A stretch of DNA of 64,000 nucleotides from Xanthomonas euroxanthea (GTDB lineage: Bacteria; Pseudomonadota; Gammaproteobacteria; Xanthomonadales; Xanthomonadaceae), in NCBI RefSeq assembly GCF_900476395.1, contig NZ_UIHB01000007.1, positions 1 through 64,000 of the forward strand, read 5' to 3'. Position 1 is the first letter of the stretch, and each line of letters starts with the position of its first letter. The notes beneath the pieces are model-generated. The model was given only the letters and a program-made list of their open reading frames with translations, did no database searches and was not told where the DNA came from. Of this stretch, positions 32,293 through 41,963 are shown piece after piece. The translations under genes were made by a program, and so were the position numbers.

Positions 32293-35200
32293 CTACTCGC
32301 GCCACGGCCATACCATATCGTCCGTGCTTCGACGCAAGAAGGTCCGCTGCAGGGAGAGGCCGGACTTATCGGCGCCGTGTTTCCAGCGTGGCCGGTTCGT
32401 GGCCCAGTGCCGGCGCCTGCGGGCCCGCTGCGCCTCGTCCAGCGTAGCCATGTCCGCTTCCTCCCGCATCCAGCACAGGGCGCGCCGGTCGGCGCAGTAC
32501 TCGAATAAGACCCAAGCTGCGAAGGCCGCTTCCGGGTCGTCGCGTCGCCAGTACTCGCGCCACCAATGGCGGGCGCAGGCTTCCAGGTAGCGCAAGCGCG
32601 CCGTACCCCGCCGGACCTCCTGGGCCCATGAGCGCGCATGGCCCTCAGGCCATGCGTCGACCACCGGCAGCTCGTTGCCCGCCAGGAAGCCGCGCAGGAT
32701 CTCCGCACGCTGCTGGCACCAAGGCACCTGCGAGCCCAGGTCGCGCACGATCACCGCCTCGAGCCAGGCCGTACCGCCGTTGAGTTGCGCCGCGAGTGCC
32801 AGCTCGTACAGCTGCGCATCGGTATTAGTGTGCTTCGGGTCGAGCAGGGCCTCGCGCAGGGCCATGACCTCGGCCGAGGCCGGGACCCGGAATAGCATGT
32901 GCCAAAGCTCGGGCAGCTTCGCCGCGCCCGTCACCCGGGTACGCATGGCGCGGCCCAAGGCGCGCCACACGCTCGCGCCGCGCGCCGGCTGCGCAATGAG
33001 CAGCGCTTCGACGATCGCCAGGAACAGCCCCTCGGCCAACCGCACGCGCCGCACGAACTCCGCGCTCAAGGTCTCGTGGCCGTCGATCCACCGCGTGAGA
33101 AGGTCGGGAGCGTGCTGCAGGATGGCTTGCCCGTCCTCGCGCGTGACGAACTCCAGATACAAGCTGGCGCCCTCCTTGCGCGCCTTGGCGATGCGCGCGC
33201 GTGCCGTCTCGCTCGCGCGCTGGTGCGCTTCCTGCTGCGCTTTTTCATCGAACGCATGATTGAGTGCTTCGGCCGAGTTCGGGTCCTCGGGCGGCATCGG
33301 GCGGGCCGAGTACCACGGCGGTCGTTTCGATGCGTCCGTGCGCTCGACGAAGATCTGCGCGCCGGGGTCGGGGGCGTCACGCGGACCGCCGGCGAGGATG
33401 GCATCTAGCCGCTCCAGGGCGAAGCGGGCTTCCGAGGAGTCGCTTCCGCGCAACCGCACGGCCTCCAACAAGCGCCACGGCGCCAGGCGCGCGGCGACCT
33501 GCTCGAACGGCTGGCCGCGGGTGGCCTCGATGAGCGCGCCGGATGCAGCGTGCGCCGCGAGCGTGTCGCCATCGAGCGTAAAACCCCAGCCCGCATGGTC
33601 TAGGTGTGTGCCTAGGCGACGGGGATCGGCGGCGGCCAGCACCATGAACGCCAGACGCACGTCGATCTCGTCGGTCGAGTTCGTCTTCTCCAGCAACCAG
33701 TGCCACGCCGTATCGCTCAGCGCCGGCGGCTCGGTGATCAAGAGCACCAAGACGTCCTTCTGCTGCTTGGGCGAGCCGAACCGGTAGCTCTCGATCAACT
33801 GATCGACCTGGGCGCTGCTCATCGGGCGCAGGTCATCGGTGATCGTGGTTGGGATGCCCGACAGGTCGGCTTCCACGACCAGCATGGCCTGTGCCAGTGC
33901 GTCGAGATCGGTCAGTTCGGTCAGCAGCAGCCGCGTCGCGGCATGGGTCTCCTCACCTTCGCGAGCATTGCGTTCGACCGTTCGCAAGGTGCGGGCCGCC
34001 GCAGCCTGCACGGGCCCGTGCAACAGTAGCGCATCGGTCTGGTGCCAAGCGTGCGCTGCGCGTGCCCCCACGGTCGTCGGCGCCCGGGTCGCCAGTTTGC
34101 GATGCAAGTCCGCCAGCACCTGCGGCGCGCACCGCGCGAGGACCGCCTGCTGCTCATCGAAGCTATGGTCTTCGCGCGTCGCATAGCGGCCGGTGCGCAT
34201 ATTGTCCAGCGGGAACTCGCGCGCCGCGTCGGCGACGGCCTGGCAGAAGGCGGCGGGCGGCTCGAAAGTCGGGTCGAACCACACGTCATCGCATTTGCGC
34301 AGGCGCACGTGCAGCGGCAGGGTCTCGTCCGCCAGCACCGCCGACACGTGTCGGCGCTCCAGCCGGAAGTACAGGCTCCGGCCGGGATCGGCTAGGTAGT
34401 GCTCTTCATAGGTAAACGGCCGGCCCATGACCACGTTCAGTGCCACTGCGGCCTCGTTGTCCTCTTCGCGGCCCGACACGTACAGCAGCAACTCGGCCAC
34501 TCGCCGCGCCAGTTGCGGATGCACGCCGACTTCGGGCACGCGGCTTGCCATGTCCGTCGCGGCCGCCCGCACGCTTGTGGCGACGGGATCGGCATCGACC
34601 GGATTGAACAGATACACCCAGCGCAGCTGGTCCCACGCCCGATGGTGGGAGCCGGCGGCCGCGGCGATGGCAGCTAGGCGCAACGCGGGTACCGCCTCGA
34701 CCAGCGGGTAACCTTCGACCAGGGCGGGCAAGTGGTCTGTCCACTGACCCTCGTCGCGATCGACCAGCACCATCGCCTCGCCCAGCAGCATGAGCGGGCC
34801 CGAGGCATCGATGCCGATGCGCTCGATCCATCGCTTGTGCCGGTGCGCCTCGGCTTCCGCCTCCGGCTCGGACTTGGTGCGCAGCTCCACCTCGCGCGAA
34901 ATGACGCTCAGCCATTGCGCGGCGCGGGCGAAGATGCGCGCGCGCACCGTCGCATTGTCGCGGTCGATGCCACGCAGCGCCTCGACCGCGGTGTGCCGGC
35001 TGGCCGCGTGGTTGTAGCGATGCGACAGCTCGATCGCGTCGAGCAAGGCATCGGGCATTTCCGCCGCGAGCGCTTGCACCTCGGCTTGGTGGTTCTCAGC
35101 CAGGTTCTGCGTTTGCAGCCACGCCGCCGTGAGGACGCCGAGCAGAGGGCGGGGCGGTCCTGACTCGAGGGCGATGGATACGGCGGCGCGCAGGATTTCC

Positions 35201-36942
35201 GAGCGCTGGTCCAGGCCGCTGATGGGATCGAGCCACGGCTCGAGCGCGGACTCCAGCGCCTCGCGCGTGGCGTGCGGGTTGGCAGATAGCAACTGCACGG
35301 CGGTGGCGCCGAGGGCGTGGTTCACCAGCGAGGGCGTCAGTTGCAGCGTACCGTCCGAAAGCCGAGTGAAGAACGCGGAATCGGCCAGCTCGCTCAGGCG
35401 CTGGTAGACCTCTCCCGGCGCCAGGTCCGAGCGTGCGGCTGAATCACTGAGCGCCTTGAGCGAATAGGAACGGATGCCATCCTGAAAGCCGGCGGCCGCC
35501 GCGCGCAGCCACTCGGCCCATTCCGGCGCGGAGAACGCCTTGTTTGCCGACGCGCCGGCGGTATCGCTGCCATACTCCCACAACAGCCGATGCAAGGTCA
35601 CCGCACCGGCGTCGACGAGCCGCTCGCGGAAGCGGATCACCAGGTCGAACAGCCGGGGGATGCGCGCGGTCGTGTAGAGGTCCGGGTGCAAATCCGCGCG
35701 GCGCAAGCTGTTCAACGCGAGCATCTGGTCGAATTCGCCGTTGGGCGTTAGGTCGTATCCCTCGACCTCGAAAGCCACGGCAGGATCCACCAGCGATGCG
35801 AGACGCCGCAGCTTGACCTCGAAATGCAGCGTGCGCGTGGTCGTGATCGTGCGCACCAGCCCGACGAAGTCCGCGCCCTGCAGGACCTTGAGCAGGCCTT
35901 CCCAGTTGGCCTGAGGCTGTTGGCTCATGCCGTCGAAGACCACCAGCAGGACCGGCCCCTCAGCAGGCGGACGCAGCAGCATGCGCTCCAGTCGGGCGCG
36001 CCAATACGGCGCATCGCGCACCTGCATCATCTCGAGCAAGCGCTCGGCCAGGAAGGACTTGACCTCGTACGCCGACCCTAGGTCCCGCCCACCTACCGCA
36101 GCGGCCGGGATGAGCAAGGTGGCCGGCAAGTGGTTGGCCCGCTCGATCAGCCAATCGGTAACCGCCCAGGTCTTGCCCACCCCGAACAGGCCGGTGGCGC
36201 AGGCCGGCGACGCGGTGTCGGCCTGCGCGCTCCACCACTCGTCCAGCTGGCGCAACACCTGCGCGCGGTGGATGTGCCGCTTGGCGCCACCGGACACTAC
36301 TTGGCCCAAGTGAGATTGCGATTGACGCGGATCGGTCCAGATCGAGCGCAGGCGCGCTAACGACTGGCGGCGAACGACGGCGGTGCCGATGTGCCAGGCG
36401 GCCAGATCGCGGCGCAGGCGCTCGATCGCCGCGCCCAAGGGGACCGCCAGCCGGGCGGCTAAAGCACCGGCGACCGGATCGAGCAGCTTGGTCACGAGCG
36501 CGGGATTGGAGGCCAGCAGCGCGGCCATGGCGGGCTTGTCGTGGGATTTCCAGTCGACGATCAGAACAGCGATGCCGTAGCCGTTGCCGTGCTTGAACAG
36601 CTGGCGCTCGAGCTGCTCGTCGGCCTCGCGCGTCGCGGCAAGGATCCACGCCTCCAGCGCCGGGTCCGCCACGATCGCCTGATCGATCTCGCCCAGCAGG
36701 AGCCGGTCATTGAGCGAGGTGTCGTCCCGGTAGCGCTTGCATTCGATGCGCAGGAACCGCTCCTGGCGTCCGGTAGTGCCGGCGTCCGCCCCGTACTGGA
36801 AGCCCGACTTGGCCACCGCGATCGAGACCCCGATCAGCTCGCCAATCAGCGCGGCGGTCAGGTGCTCCAATCGCGTTGGCGGTTCGATGGTCTGCACCAG
36901 CGCCTTGAGCTGTTCGAGGTCTGCGGTAAGCGCTACTGCCAT
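32293..36942 (-). CDS. PD-(D/E)XK-STAND NTPase, giant sensor-like protein
   Basis: A 1549-residue protein with three parts. Residues 1-140 form a restriction-nuclease-like domain: ALIGELIGVSIAVAKSG, Asp53 (QYGAD) and RIECKRY (Glu67, Lys69). Residues ~215-500 are a STAND-type P-loop NTPase with Walker A GLFGVGKT (251-258) and Walker B VLLVVFDG (Asp337). The rest (~550-1549) is Ala/Leu-rich helical solenoid, the usual ligand-sensing part of STAND proteins. The AGGAGG site just upstream of 36942 fixes the start. This domain order resembles Avs-type antiphage sensors, but the partner is a separate CHAT protein. The function is inferred from architecture. Confidence 0.82.
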   Translation of the reverse strand: MAVALTADLEQLKALVQTIEPPTRLEHLTAALIGELIGVSIAVAKSGFQYGADAGTTGRQERFLRIECKRYRDDTSLNDRLLLGEIDQAIVADPALEAWILAATREADEQLERQLFKHGNGYGIAVLIVDWKSHDKPAMAALLASNPALVTKLLDPVAGALAARLAVPLGAAIERLRRDLAAWHIGTAVVRRQSLARLRSIWTDPRQSQSHLGQVVSGGAKRHIHRAQVLRQLDEWWSAQADTASPACATGLFGVGKTWAVTDWLIERANHLPATLLIPAAAVGGRDLGSAYEVKSFLAERLLEMMQVRDAPYWRARLERMLLRPPAEGPVLLVVFDGMSQQPQANWEGLLKVLQGADFVGLVRTITTTRTLHFEVKLRRLASLVDPAVAFEVEGYDLTPNGEFDQMLALNSLRRADLHPDLYTTARIPRLFDLVIRFRERLVDAGAVTLHRLLWEYGSDTAGASANKAFSAPEWAEWLRAAAAGFQDGIRSYSLKALSDSAARSDLAPGEVYQRLSELADSAFFTRLSDGTLQLTPSLVNHALGATAVQLLSANPHATREALESALEPWLDPISGLDQRSEILRAAVSIALESGPPRPLLGVLTAAWLQTQNLAENHQAEVQALAAEMPDALLDAIELSHRYNHAASRHTAVEALRGIDRDNATVRARIFARAAQWLSVISREVELRTKSEPEAEAEAHRHKRWIERIGIDASGPLMLLGEAMVLVDRDEGQWTDHLPALVEGYPLVEAVPALRLAAIAAAAGSHHRAWDQLRWVYLFNPVDADPVATSVRAAATDMASRVPEVGVHPQLARRVAELLLYVSGREEDNEAAVALNVVMGRPFTYEEHYLADPGRSLYFRLERRHVSAVLADETLPLHVRLRKCDDVWFDPTFEPPAAFCQAVADAAREFPLDNMRTGRYATREDHSFDEQQAVLARCAPQVLADLHRKLATRAPTTVGARAAHAWHQTDALLLHGPVQAAAARTLRTVERNAREGEETHAATRLLLTELTDLDALAQAMLVVEADLSGIPTTITDDLRPMSSAQVDQLIESYRFGSPKQQKDVLVLLITEPPALSDTAWHWLLEKTNSTDEIDVRLAFMVLAAADPRRLGTHLDHAGWGFTLDGDTLAAHAASGALIEATRGQPFEQVAARLAPWRLLEAVRLRGSDSSEARFALERLDAILAGGPRDAPDPGAQIFVERTDASKRPPWYSARPMPPEDPNSAEALNHAFDEKAQQEAHQRASETARARIAKARKEGASLYLEFVTREDGQAILQHAPDLLTRWIDGHETLSAEFVRRVRLAEGLFLAIVEALLIAQPARGASVWRALGRAMRTRVTGAAKLPELWHMLFRVPASAEVMALREALLDPKHTNTDAQLYELALAAQLNGGTAWLEAVIVRDLGSQVPWCQQRAEILRGFLAGNELPVVDAWPEGHARSWAQEVRRGTARLRYLEACARHWWREYWRRDDPEAAFAAWVLFEYCADRRALCWMREEADMATLDEAQRARRRRHWATNRPRWKHGADKSGLSLQRTFLRRSTDDMVWPWRE

Positions 36943-37496
36943 TCCCTTCCTCCTAAAAGACGGTGCGCGTCGCCAGCACGGTGCCGCCACTCAGTGGGGT
37001 CTTTGCACGGACCCGGGCCTCAAGTGTGCGGCACCGGAATCTTACTGACGAAATTCGAGGGCCCGATAGTACTTGGAGAGAGCCGATGGGGCCCAAATTG
37101 GCGCGCCCTGCGCCTCGCGGCGGTCCGATGCGTCTTTATCGGCCTGCTTGAGGATGCCGTGGGGCTGGTGTGCGTGATGCCCAGAAGATGTCGACAAACA
37201 AGCGTAGTTCCGCTCGCCGCGCTAGGCACCAAGGTGATTACCACCCTACACGCGCCGCCGGCATGTCAAAGTTGGATCTAAGGGGGCGATGCCGCCTAGA
37301 TGGTCTGCAGTAAGCCTCACGCCGCAATGTCCGCTTTGGGTCGAGGCTGTGTAAAAATTCGTGGCAAGAGGCGACTCTGATCTACCTCCCGCAGCTTAAA
37401 TGTGGCCGAACTATGCCCGAGGATTAGAGACGGTATGCAAAAGCGTTGTCCAGGAGTCGTATGACGCTATGGAATCTGCTCGGTAGCTTCCAAGAT
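36943..37496. other. Gap between STAND gene and recombinase operon
   Basis: About 550 bases. No supported gene: the frames here have no recognisable domain and no good ribosome-binding site. A TTGACA on the minus strand (about 37264-37269) could be a -35 element for the STAND gene, but the matching -10 is poor. The region may hold remnants of older cargo. Confidence 0.45.
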
Positions 37497-37904
37497 CTAA
37501 ATCAAGAAAGATTTAGAAAGCGACCTAGCATCATCCCCTTGGGCCCCGAAGAACTCACCTGGATCTAAGCCAGCTTCACGCAGCCGCTTAGCCACCGCCA
37601 TGATGTTGAATAGCAGAATCTCGTTCTCGGACCGAAGCCCTCTCAACTCAACCTCCATTCGCTTCAGCCTTGCCTCGAGCGCACCTTTTGAACCCGCGGA
37701 TCGTACAGGCTTTGTAGCCGTGTCTTGGACTGCAGCTATACGCTCCATGAGCCTCTTGTCACGCCAAATAGTCTGACGAGACACGCCGATCGCGCGAGCC
37801 AAGCCACTCACAGTGACGGCACCGCCCGTGCCATCAATCTCATGCGCCCAGAGTGCCGCTTCAGCGCGCTCACGCCAATGACTTTGCTCGTTCGAGTTGC
37901 TCAT
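37497..37904 (-). CDS. TnpC-like small DNA-binding/coiled-coil protein
   Basis: A 135-residue protein. A helix-turn-helix-like segment (VTVSGLARAIGVSRQTIWRDKRLMERI, residues ~30-56) is followed by a coiled coil (LEARLKRMEVELRGLRSENEILLFNI). This matches the layout of Tn554 TnpC (125 residues), which influences efficiency and orientation of transposition. The gene overlaps the upstream recombinase by four bases (ATGA) and is the last of the four-gene operon. Confidence 0.75.
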   Translation of the reverse strand: MSNSNEQSHWRERAEAALWAHEIDGTGGAVTVSGLARAIGVSRQTIWRDKRLMERIAAVQDTATKPVRSAGSKGALEARLKRMEVELRGLRSENEILLFNIMAVAKRLREAGLDPGEFFGAQGDDARSLSKSFLI

Positions 37905-40336
37905 TTACGGATCCTGCGATTGGCATTCCTGAGCCTCGGCGCGCTTGTACCCTCGTATATTTCAAGTGCTTGCCTGCAACCTCGCACTACGTCAACAATC
38001 ATAGCCAGATGCTGGTCGACCTGAGAGTGCTCGCCTAGTTCTTGAAGAATTGAATTATTGATTGCATCAACGTTCGGTTCAAGCTTCCTCAGTAGCATTT
38101 CGTTCTTTCTCAGTAAATCCTCAATCGACTTCTTGGCGACTTTGTCATCAGGATCGATATGAAAGCTCTCGCACATCTCGCCCGTCCCGAAGCCCCTCAA
38201 GCATGCAGTGCCCTTCCCACAAGGGTTGGTATAAAGATCACTAGAGCAACTACCGTAAGGACTGAAATGTACAGCCCGGAGCTTTTCTTTTAAAAGGAAC
38301 TCAATTTGATCTTCTGGCACTTCTTTCAACCTGAGCTCTATCATTTTCTTACCCAGAAAATCCTGGACTGGTGCATCTGAATTTATGTACCGGTCTCGCA
38401 AGAATTGAGCGCGCTCAGTGGCGGTGCGATAGTCGTACCTCCTCGACTGCCCAGGCGTTCGTCCCATCCAGAGGTCTACAGCAACCTCGGATGGACCCGA
38501 CCTAAGTACAGCAGTTGTCAGCCATCGCCTGATGTCATGAGGGGAGATACTGACGATCTTTCCATCAGCCCCCTTTATCTGAAGGCGCTCAAAAATTGTC
38601 TTTCTATCATCCCCTTTGCTCAAGTAATGGTAAAAATCCTTCCTTAATATAGGTCGAGGAATAATTCCCTTCGAATAAAATTGATTAAACTGTCCCTCCC
38701 AGACAACAAAAAGATGCTCACTGAGCTTTTGAGGCATACCTACACGCCCAACTTTCTTTTTAGTGGAATCGCCATAATTATCAAGGCTAGGGTCAATTAT
38801 TTCGCTAAAGTGAACCTCGAGCCAACGGTTGTAATTCGATCGAAGGATTTCTATAAATTTCCGCACGTCGATGAACGTCGAATGAGCACCGCCTGTGCGT
38901 GAGAGCATGTTCGCTCGAAGGCGAGCCCATGAAATTCTCAGCGATCTTCGACCCTCTTCGAACGGCAACTGCTCACCCTCGAATGCACCAAAGGAAAGCA
39001 ATTCTCCTAAGAAATTCGTGAGCTCTTCTCGAAACCAGAGGCCTGGCTTCTGTATTGTTGAATCTGCTATTTGCGCGTTCGCCATGAGAGATAAGCCACA
39101 TCCATATAACCTCCCAGACGGTGTTCTTTTCGAGAAATTTGACCAATCCCACTTCGCAATGCGCTCGTCGATCCACATTGCAGCACTTGCAGCTACAGGC
39201 CTCGCAACACTCACCATGGAAGCCTGAAACCTTCCTGCAGATGTGAACTCCTTGTTCGATAGATCAAAAGCCTCTTTCAGCTCAGCAATAAGAAAATGCT
39301 CATTAGGATCTAATCCTGATATGGCCAACTGACAGATCTGCGCATTCTGAAGTGGCTTCAGTCTCCGGTTATCGATCAGCTTGTCGTAGACAAACTGAAA
39401 GCCTCGTCTCTCAATCTCGAGTGCCCTGAGTCTCGCGGAAGCACAGGCCTCCAATAGGTAGGAGTAAGCGTCACTCACTGCCTCATCCCAAAGGTCCGCA
39501 AGCGGAACAGCTGCAGGTTCCGGTGTCTTCTCAGTCGGCACTCTTACAAAAGGGAGGCCAGTGTCAGAATCGCGCTCATATGCGTTAATTGGAAGTGCGC
39601 AGCACTCTCCGACACGGCTACCGAGCGCAAGCATGAACACCAGGCCCTCTAGCCTAATACGGTCGTAACCATCGCTTGGCTCCAGGCTGGGATTTGAAGC
39701 AATCTCGAACCGGGCGGTTGCGATTGCAGTGTGTATGTCACTATGAAACAGTTCCTCTCGTCTCTTAGAGAATTTCTCTGATGTCGGGTCCTCGTAATCA
39801 CGAATTGGATTCCTGACGCCGTGCCTCCAACTAATTTTGCACTTGAGGAAGCGAACCTCTCTGCCGCCAACCGTTATGGCCATTCGGTTTATGTATGCCG
39901 CAAAAGCTACCAAGCCGCCTGCCCTGTTATAGACAGTACTTTCCTTATAATTCCCTCGAAGCCACTCGACTGTTGAATCGAAGACCGATGGACTGAGTGA
40001 ATTCCATTCACGCTTTTTTTTGACCATAGTACGAGCAAGCATACGAAAAGCGTTCAAACGGCCAATCGCACAGGCGGGCGTAACCCCCCTCATCATCTCG
40101 CTGACTAGGTAGCACTTTGCCAGTATCTCAGGAACCCCCAGCAGGGGCGATCCAAGATCTCTACGTCGGGAAGTGTGCTCGCAAAAGATTAACCCCGCCC
40201 CCCGGTAGTTCCATGTGCTATCGCCGAAGGTACCAGCAAGCTTTCGCCCGTCCACGAGTTTCACGAAATTATTTCTTGCCACTCGCAAGCATTCGTCTAG
40301 GACTCGATCCGAATCGCTTTTCTGGCTATTTGGCAT
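37901..40336 (-). CDS. Tyrosine recombinase, large (TnpB-like)
   Basis: An 811-residue recombinase. The C-terminal catalytic region shows SPHDIRRWL (His600, Arg603) and MGRTPGQSRRYDY with Tyr634 or Tyr636 as nucleophile candidates; SRVGECCALP around residue 250 may supply the first Arg. After the catalytic part comes a Cys/His-rich stretch (CSSDLYTNPCGKGTACLRGF...CESFH), possibly zinc-binding, and a coiled-coil tail. It is longer than Tn554 TnpB (630). The start at 40336 overlaps the upstream gene by 11 bases; an in-frame start at 40381 would add 15 residues. Confidence 0.85.
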   Translation of the reverse strand: MPNSQKSDSDRVLDECLRVARNNFVKLVDGRKLAGTFGDSTWNYRGAGLIFCEHTSRRRDLGSPLLGVPEILAKCYLVSEMMRGVTPACAIGRLNAFRMLARTMVKKKREWNSLSPSVFDSTVEWLRGNYKESTVYNRAGGLVAFAAYINRMAITVGGREVRFLKCKISWRHGVRNPIRDYEDPTSEKFSKRREELFHSDIHTAIATARFEIASNPSLEPSDGYDRIRLEGLVFMLALGSRVGECCALPINAYERDSDTGLPFVRVPTEKTPEPAAVPLADLWDEAVSDAYSYLLEACASARLRALEIERRGFQFVYDKLIDNRRLKPLQNAQICQLAISGLDPNEHFLIAELKEAFDLSNKEFTSAGRFQASMVSVARPVAASAAMWIDERIAKWDWSNFSKRTPSGRLYGCGLSLMANAQIADSTIQKPGLWFREELTNFLGELLSFGAFEGEQLPFEEGRRSLRISWARLRANMLSRTGGAHSTFIDVRKFIEILRSNYNRWLEVHFSEIIDPSLDNYGDSTKKKVGRVGMPQKLSEHLFVVWEGQFNQFYSKGIIPRPILRKDFYHYLSKGDDRKTIFERLQIKGADGKIVSISPHDIRRWLTTAVLRSGPSEVAVDLWMGRTPGQSRRYDYRTATERAQFLRDRYINSDAPVQDFLGKKMIELRLKEVPEDQIEFLLKEKLRAVHFSPYGSCSSDLYTNPCGKGTACLRGFGTGEMCESFHIDPDDKVAKKSIEDLLRKNEMLLRKLEPNVDAINNSILQELGEHSQVDQHLAMIVDVVRGCRQALEIYEGTSAPRLRNANRRIRK

Positions 40337-41963
40337 CTTTCGATCTCGCGGCAAGATAGAGAACCAGCTCTTTTGCACCACGGACTGCAGAGTCGAGCTG
40401 ACTCGGCATCAACCCGGTAGAAGAATCTTTAAGATCCTTTCGCAGATCCAAAAGATCAGATAGTGATGCTGCATGATCCGCAGTTGTGCTAGGCCTGAAT
40501 TGACCACACCCGTAGCAACTCACCGTTGGATGCAGAGGGCAAATTGAATCCCTGAGGCACGCCCCAAGTTTGGCCACCCGACGGCGCCCCCCTTCTTCAT
40601 CAAGCTTAGAGATAGTTCGTCCACTCCAAGTCGCTTCAGCAGCCGCTAATTCTGGGCTGGACTGATGAACTTGATTTATGAACGCATGAAATTCGATGCT
40701 GTATCTGAAGTAGTGCTTGACCGTCGCGGTTGTTGCGTGATCCAAGGCTTCAGCGACCTCTTCCGCAGAATGCCCCGCTAAGACCAGAGATGTTCCCTTG
40801 GTTCTTCTGAGACGGTAAGCACTAATCTCGAGAACTTGCTGCGGACCGAAAAAGATCTTCGCCCTGCTATTTGGAACTGCTAGTTGGGCGGTCAAGCGCA
40901 CAAGATCATTCGAAATTGCCCCAGAATCCGAGTGAAGAACATAGTCGGATATCCTTTCGTTCGAGATGAAGGTCCTTACACGTGACTTCGACCTTTCTCT
41001 CGCAGGGAATAAGGGAAGAGGCGGCGTCGCTGCCGGAGCACCGGTCTCTTTCTGAATTTCTTCTACCGCTTTCAAAATTAGCGCGCATTCGACAGCTGCG
41101 GCTTCAATCTGCATCTTGATAGCAAACGCCGTATCGGGAGCCACGTAGCGCTTGACCATATTTGACTTACTCCGCCGAAGCCTGGAGCGCTTACCTTTCA
41201 CGCTGCATATCATCACATATGCACCACCAACGTCTTCGGAGAAATCAGTCACCCTCATCAATGCTAGTTGGACAGGTCTAAGCCCCCAGTCACGACATAG
41301 AAGGAAAGCAGCACTTTGCCTTGCCGTTACACTACTAGTACTGAAAAGCCGGCCCTCGATTGAAGCGAGCTCTTCGCGTGTGAAAGGCCCCGCTACGACA
41401 TCTCTCATCGTTACGAGAGGGCTATTTTTTCCTGCTATCGGTCGAGCTGACTTTAGGTCTTCCCATCTGACTTCACTAAAACCAGGAAGTGACTCCTCCC
41501 ATGCCCATTCATAAAGCTGACGCACTCCGGTGATGACATCCAACGTCCCTGTCATGACCGAATTGGATGCCCATTCGAATATTGATTCTTCTACTGATTC
41601 CGCACCCATATCACTGTTTACGACTAGCGCAGGAAGCCTCATTGCGAGTTCTACAAGTGGCCGTAGATTCATTCCTGACTGGAGCTTTTCGATCATCAGT
41701 CGCCTGACCATCCACTCAACGTAGTCATCAGAGTGAAATCGTACGCTCCAGCGCAGCCTGAGTTTCGTATAGCCGATATGTTCGATATCAAGCCGCTCAG
41801 ACCAATTCTGAGATCCCTCTTTGTACAGCATTACAACCTGACCAAAGACCGTTGTAATTTTTTTTGGAAAATCTTCCAACTCCAGACCTAGAAGAAGTTC
41901 CGCGCGACGAGTCAATGCCCGATGAAATTGCTCCGACTGATCACCGCTCTCAGACATCTTCAT
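40326..41963 (-). CDS. Tyrosine recombinase, middle gene of the trio
   Basis: A 545-residue recombinase. Catalytic elements: WGLRPVQLALM (first Arg), YRLRRTKGTSLV (Tyr383-x-x-Arg386 in place of His-x-x-Arg), LDHAT (His409) and KHYFRY (Tyr418, nucleophile). The C-terminal tail has a Cys cluster, C-x5-C-x7-C-x2-C (CLRDSICPLHPTVSCYGC), suggesting a zinc ribbon. It overlaps the first recombinase gene by four bases and the third by 11, so all are coupled. Confidence 0.85.
   Translation of the reverse strand: MKMSESGDQSEQFHRALTRRAELLLGLELEDFPKKITTVFGQVVMLYKEGSQNWSERLDIEHIGYTKLRLRWSVRFHSDDYVEWMVRRLMIEKLQSGMNLRPLVELAMRLPALVVNSDMGAESVEESIFEWASNSVMTGTLDVITGVRQLYEWAWEESLPGFSEVRWEDLKSARPIAGKNSPLVTMRDVVAGPFTREELASIEGRLFSTSSVTARQSAAFLLCRDWGLRPVQLALMRVTDFSEDVGGAYVMICSVKGKRSRLRRSKSNMVKRYVAPDTAFAIKMQIEAAAVECALILKAVEEIQKETGAPAATPPLPLFPARERSKSRVRTFISNERISDYVLHSDSGAISNDLVRLTAQLAVPNSRAKIFFGPQQVLEISAYRLRRTKGTSLVLAGHSAEEVAEALDHATTATVKHYFRYSIEFHAFINQVHQSSPELAAAEATWSGRTISKLDEEGGRRRVAKLGACLRDSICPLHPTVSCYGCGQFRPSTTADHAASLSDLLDLRKDLKDSSTGLMPSQLDSAVRGAKELVLYLAARSKDAK

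Noticed and set aside
31166-32590. Long plus-strand frame opposite the CHAT gene
   Set aside because: Shadow frame with His/Gln-rich product, crossing the start of the CHAT gene and the end of the STAND gene.
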